Source of the DNA: Candidatus Woesearchaeota archaeon
Lineage (GTDB): Archaea > Nanobdellota > Nanobdellia > Woesearchaeales > ARS49
DNA: 6,326 nucleotides
Reading direction: 5' to 3'
NCBI GenBank assembly: GCA_030630695.1
Contig: DAOVMP010000029.1
Location: forward strand, 1 to 6,326
Shown: positions 4,585-6,326 of the stretch, piece by piece
Position numbering within the stretch: the first letter of the stretch is position 1
How the letters are laid out: each line of letters opens with the position of its first letter
Notes under the pieces: generated by a model
Databases searched by the model: none
What the model saw: the letters and a program-made list of their open reading frames with translations, nothing else
Told to the model about the DNA's origin: nothing
Made by a program: the position numbers and the translations under genes

Positions 4585-4944
4585 ATGAGAGTATTGTTTG
4601 TCTGTAATCAAAACATGCATAGAAGCAAAACAGCAGAAGAATTGTTTAAAGATAGATTTAAAACTAAATCTGCTGGTTTGTTTAATGAAAATCCAATAAC
4701 AAAGAAAGAATTGGATTGGGCAGATAAAGTAATTGTAATGGAAGATGAGCAAAGAAAAGAAATTTCTAAAAGATTTCCAAAACAATACTTGCAAAAACAA
4801 ATTCTTTCTTTGAATGTTCCGGATATTTTTCATTTTAATCAACCAAAACTAATTGAATTGCTGAATTTGAAAGTGAATAATTTATTACAACTTGGATTTG
4901 ATAATGGAAGGTTTCGCAGCCATTGTTTAATTTCCAAATTGTAA
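4585..4944 (+). CDS. Low-molecular-weight tyrosine-phosphatase-like protein (COG4551 type)
   Basis: A 119-residue protein opening with MRVLFVCNQNMHRSKTAEELF. This contains the phosphatase loop C-x5-R-S: C7 nucleophile, N10, R13 and S14, matching the VCxxNxxRS form of low-molecular-weight phosphatases. It continues with SAGL (29-32), DWADKVIVMEDEQRKEISKRF (about 44-64) and LSLNVPDIFHF (75-84), where D80 is the likely general acid. This short layout, lacking the longer C-terminal DPY region of classical enzymes, fits the small COG4551 family. The expected activity is hydrolysis of phosphotyrosine or a similar phosphoester; targets are unknown. The last 15 or so residues (GFDNGRFRSHCLISKL) extend past where I expect the family to end. 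Transcription is predicted to be leaderless from the shared divergent promoter and to stop at the hairpin five bases after its stop codon. Confidence 0.85.
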   Translation: MRVLFVCNQNMHRSKTAEELFKDRFKTKSAGLFNENPITKKELDWADKVIVMEDEQRKEISKRFPKQYLQKQILSLNVPDIFHFNQPKLIELLNLKVNNLLQLGFDNGRFRSHCLISKL

Positions 4945-4948
4945 TGAT

Positions 4949-4980
4949 CGAAAATTCTGAAAAGAATTTTCGTTTTATTT
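4949..4980 (+). terminator. Hairpin terminator after the phosphatase gene
   Basis: CGAAAATTCT (4949-4958) and AGAATTTTCG (4963-4972) form a perfect 10-bp stem closed by a GAAA (GNRA-type) tetraloop, followed by TTTTATTT. It begins five bases after the phosphatase stop codon (4942-4944). The convergent small gene ends at 4975, so the stem also lies right after its stop on the minus strand and could serve both, but the U-run is present only on the plus strand. Confidence 0.75.
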
Positions 4981-5148
4981 TAGCCATTTTTCAAATTGTT
5001 TTAATGCATTTTTCTTTGATCTGAACATTTTTGTTTCAGATATTGGGTAATGTAATAATTTTCGGGTTACTTTGTATTTTTTTCCAATGTGATTTTCTAG
5101 TTCAATAAATGAAACTTCCCAATTTTTCCAAGGGTGGCGTTTAATCAT
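4975..5148 (-). CDS. Small basic protein (57 residues), overlaps the upstream gene by ATGA
   Basis: The ATG at 5148-5146 overlaps the TGA of the upstream anchored OB-fold gene (5147-5145) as ATGA, the classic arrangement for translational coupling. The frame runs to a TAA at 4977-4975. The product starts MIKRHPWKNWEVSFIELE and ends with KMFRSKKNALKQFEKWLK. It is basic, rich in Trp and Lys, and has no Cys and no membrane segment. The pattern suggests two or three beta strands followed by a helix. I know no family. The overlap, the fit between the upstream stop and the shared terminator, and the coding-like composition support a real gene. Confidence 0.65.
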   Translation of the reverse strand: MIKRHPWKNWEVSFIELENHIGKKYKVTRKLLHYPISETKMFRSKKNALKQFEKWLK

Positions 5149-5453
5149 TTTCTCTCAATTCTGTCAGCAACAAATTCTAGTTTTCCTTTGTAAACTTCCA
5201 AACTTCCTTTGATATTAACTCGATCACCTTTCTGAATTCTAATATTATCAAAGCTCACAACAGGTATTGATGAATCCATTTTGACATTAATGATTGTAAT
5301 TTTTTCTTTTTCATTGATTCCAACTACTTTGCCAGCAATAGAACTTAAGATTCTAGGATCGTCAATCTTGACAAATTGAGAAGCAAAGTATAAACCTGGC
5401 AAACCAACAACAATACATATAATCGCAATTAAAATCAATGTTTTTTCCTTCAT
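5145..5453 (-). CDS. Membrane-anchored OB-fold-like protein
   Basis: A 102-residue protein with one N-terminal hydrophobic helix (about residues 5-25) after a short positive start (MKEK), so it is a signal anchor or possibly a cleaved signal peptide. The rest (about 38-102) is a small beta-rich domain with the rhythm IAGKVVGINEKEKITIINV … IQKGDRVNIKGSLEVYKGKLEFVADRIE. The 'GDxVxIxGxxxxYxGxLEFxAxxIE' ending is typical of OB-fold domains of the nucleic-acid-binding, tRNA_anti-like type. Since the domain should lie outside the membrane, its ligand may be nucleic acid, oligosaccharide or protein; I cannot say. The gene has its own TATA box, is first in an operon with the 57-residue gene, and points away from the nuclease gene at 5646. 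Confidence 0.8.
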   Translation of the reverse strand: MKEKTLILIAIICIVVGLPGLYFASQFVKIDDPRILSSIAGKVVGINEKEKITIINVKMDSSIPVVSFDNIRIQKGDRVNIKGSLEVYKGKLEFVADRIERK

Positions 5454-5472
5454 TAGTTTAGTTTTTTTCAGT

Positions 5473-5480
5473 CTTTAATA
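5473..5480 (-). promoter_or_regulatory. TATA box for the OB-fold gene, with a tandem repeat upstream
   Basis: On the minus strand this reads TATTAAAG, centred about 23-24 bases before the ATG at 5453, consistent with a leaderless mRNA. Directly upstream on that strand, GGAAATAGA occurs twice (5500-5492 and 5489-5481), an 11-base period; the copy next to the box may act as BRE and the other as an activator or repressor site. Confidence 0.45.
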
Positions 5481-5495
5481 TCTATTTCCTGTCTA

Positions 5496-5605
5496 TTTCC
5501 AGAAAATCTAACAACAAATTCGTAATAAAATCGATTCAACAAGCATTTTTTCCAGAAATAAAGCAATTTATTACTCTTTTTCCCAAAAAATCGTATATTT
5601 TCCAG
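5496..5605. repeat. Three copies of TTTCCAG in the divergent intergenic region
   Basis: TTTCCAG occurs at 5496-5502, 5549-5555 and 5599-5605, spaced 53 and 50 bases; the first two extend to TTTCCAGAAA. They lie between the OB-fold gene and the nuclease gene. A short motif like this can recur by chance in AT-rich DNA, so a regulatory role is only a possibility. No gene or strong hairpin is visible in this 192-base gap. Confidence 0.25.
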
Positions 5606-5617
5606 CATATAAATTCA

Positions 5618-5625
5618 TTTAAATA
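5618..5625 (+). promoter_or_regulatory. TATA box for the nuclease gene
   Basis: TTTAAATA at 5618-5625 is centred 24-25 bases before the ATG at 5646, predicting a leaderless mRNA. A second TATA-like run (CATATAAAT, 5606-5614) lies further upstream and would give a leader of about 10 bases. Confidence 0.6.
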
Positions 5626-5645
5626 CATCCATAACTAAAATTTAC

Positions 5646-6326
5646 ATGGGTAAAAGAATTCAAAGTCCTAGTTCAATAAATACTTTCAAAATGTGTCCTA
5701 GAAAGTATTATTATGCCTACATTAAAGAACTGGAATCCCTACCTAATATTCATCAGGTTAGAGGGAGCATTGCTCATACAGTATTGGAAGATTTCTTTGA
5801 TACAGATGTTTCTGATTTAACTATGGCTGATTTTGAAGGTAAGTTAACAGTTGTTTTGCAGAACTCATTATTACAAGAATGGCAGGATGGAGAAAAAGAT
5901 TTGGAAAAACTAGAATTAACAGATAATCAAAGACAGTTTTATTTTGAAGAAACTATGTTGATGTTGTTAAATTGGTTATCGCATTTCTGTGAATTAGCAA
6001 GAACTCAAAAAGGGAGTTTCCAAGAAATTTTCAAAAAACTAACTCCAATACGAGAGCAATTGTTTTTGTCTGAAAAATTACAGGCAAGAGGTTACATTGA
6101 TGCAATTGAAAATATTAATAATGAATTAAGAATTATGGATTATAAAACAAGCAGTCGTTTTGAAATTGAGCATCATAGATTACAATTAGGTGTTTATTGT
6201 TTATTATATCAGGAATTAAAAGGAAAACTTCCTGACAAAGCAGGAATTTATTTTCTTAAAGACAGACCAAAGTTTATTAATGTTGATCAAGAACTTTTAG
6301 ATTTTGCAAAAAAAGAAATTGAATTG
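5646..6326 (+). CDS. PD-(D/E)XK nuclease, RecB/Cas4-like (5' part, runs off the window)
   Basis: The first 227 codons are open to the edge. The start MGKRIQSPSSINTFKMCPRKYYYAYI is the characteristic opening of RecB-family nucleases (Ser-rich turn, then CPRKYYY, with C17). It is followed by VRGSIAHTVLEDFF (residues 38-51) containing the active-site H44. ARGYIDAIE (147-155) supplies the acidic D152, LRIMDYKTSS (161-170) the D165-x-K167 pair, and QLGVYCLLY (180-188) the QxxxY motif. All core catalytic motifs are therefore present and the enzyme should be active, cutting DNA in repair or recombination. C17 is where Cas4 and AddB proteins place the first of four Fe-S cysteines; the other three would lie beyond the window, so an Fe-S cluster cannot be confirmed. 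No CRISPR array or cas gene is in view, so a stand-alone RecB-like nuclease (PDDEXK_1 type) is the safer name. Confidence 0.85.
   Translation, partial: MGKRIQSPSSINTFKMCPRKYYYAYIKELESLPNIHQVRGSIAHTVLEDFFDTDVSDLTMADFEGKLTVVLQNSLLQEWQDGEKDLEKLELTDNQRQFYFEETMLMLLNWLSHFCELARTQKGSFQEIFKKLTPIREQLFLSEKLQARGYIDAIENINNELRIMDYKTSSRFEIEHHRLQLGVYCLLYQELKGKLPDKAGIYFLKDRPKFINVDQELLDFAKKEIEL

Noticed and set aside
4546..4842. Minus-strand frame opposite the phosphatase gene
   Set aside because: The plus-strand gene has the C-x5-R-S active site and family-wide similarity; the opposite frame is a Phe/Lys-rich shadow and runs across the promoter.
5646..6326. Calling the nuclease Cas4 and the region a CRISPR locus
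   Set aside because: No CRISPR repeats or other cas genes are present and the C-terminal cysteines that define Cas4 are outside the window.

Overview
The window looks like a piece of a small, strongly AT-rich archaeal genome. The best evidence is a complete gene for ribosomal protein L35Ae, a family found in archaea and eukaryotes but not bacteria. Archaeal-type promoters agree with this: TATA boxes (TTTAAATA, TTTATATA and similar) lie 23-31 bases before the start codons of six genes, which predicts leaderless or nearly leaderless mRNAs. Genes with real leaders or inside operons carry GGTGAT, GGAGG or GGAG ribosome binding sites. Short hypothetical proteins, tight spacing and low GC would fit a DPANN-type archaeon (Woesearchaeota/Pacearchaeota-like), but that placement is inference.

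Layout, left to right. (1) Positions 2-259 hold the 3' end of an unidentified plus-strand gene. (2) At 335-757 is a four-helix, histidine-rich membrane protein with its own promoter. (3) On the minus strand, 1775-777 is a two-gene operon: a coiled-coil plus four-TM protein resembling DUF2391/COG4711, abutting a 125-residue protein of unknown function. (4) On the minus strand, 2175-1912 encodes L35Ae; two perfect inverted repeats follow its stop codon, and a small inverted repeat sits between its TATA box and start. (5) On the minus strand, 3208-2297 encodes an unrecognised 303-residue soluble protein. (6) On the minus strand, 4475-3285 encodes a TctA-like (COG1784-type) permease. It shares a divergent promoter region with (7), a plus-strand low-molecular-weight tyrosine-phosphatase-like protein (4585-4944) that ends at a clear hairpin terminator. 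(8) On the minus strand, 5453-4975 is a two-gene operon: a membrane-anchored OB-fold-like protein and an overlapping 57-residue small protein. (9) On the plus strand from 5646 to the edge is the first part of a PD-(D/E)XK (RecB/Cas4-like) nuclease with its catalytic motifs visible.

The genes do not form one obvious pathway; this looks like ordinary chromosomal sequence with independent short transcription units. I see no insertion sequence, CRISPR array, tRNA or rRNA. The most interesting signals are regulatory: a pair of 11-bp palindromes 31 bp apart between the permease and phosphatase genes, the double hairpin after L35Ae, a G-rich/C-poor intergenic patch upstream of L35Ae, and the small overlapping gene beside the anchored OB-fold protein and the divergent nuclease gene. 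I cannot demonstrate a new biological system here; these are leads.
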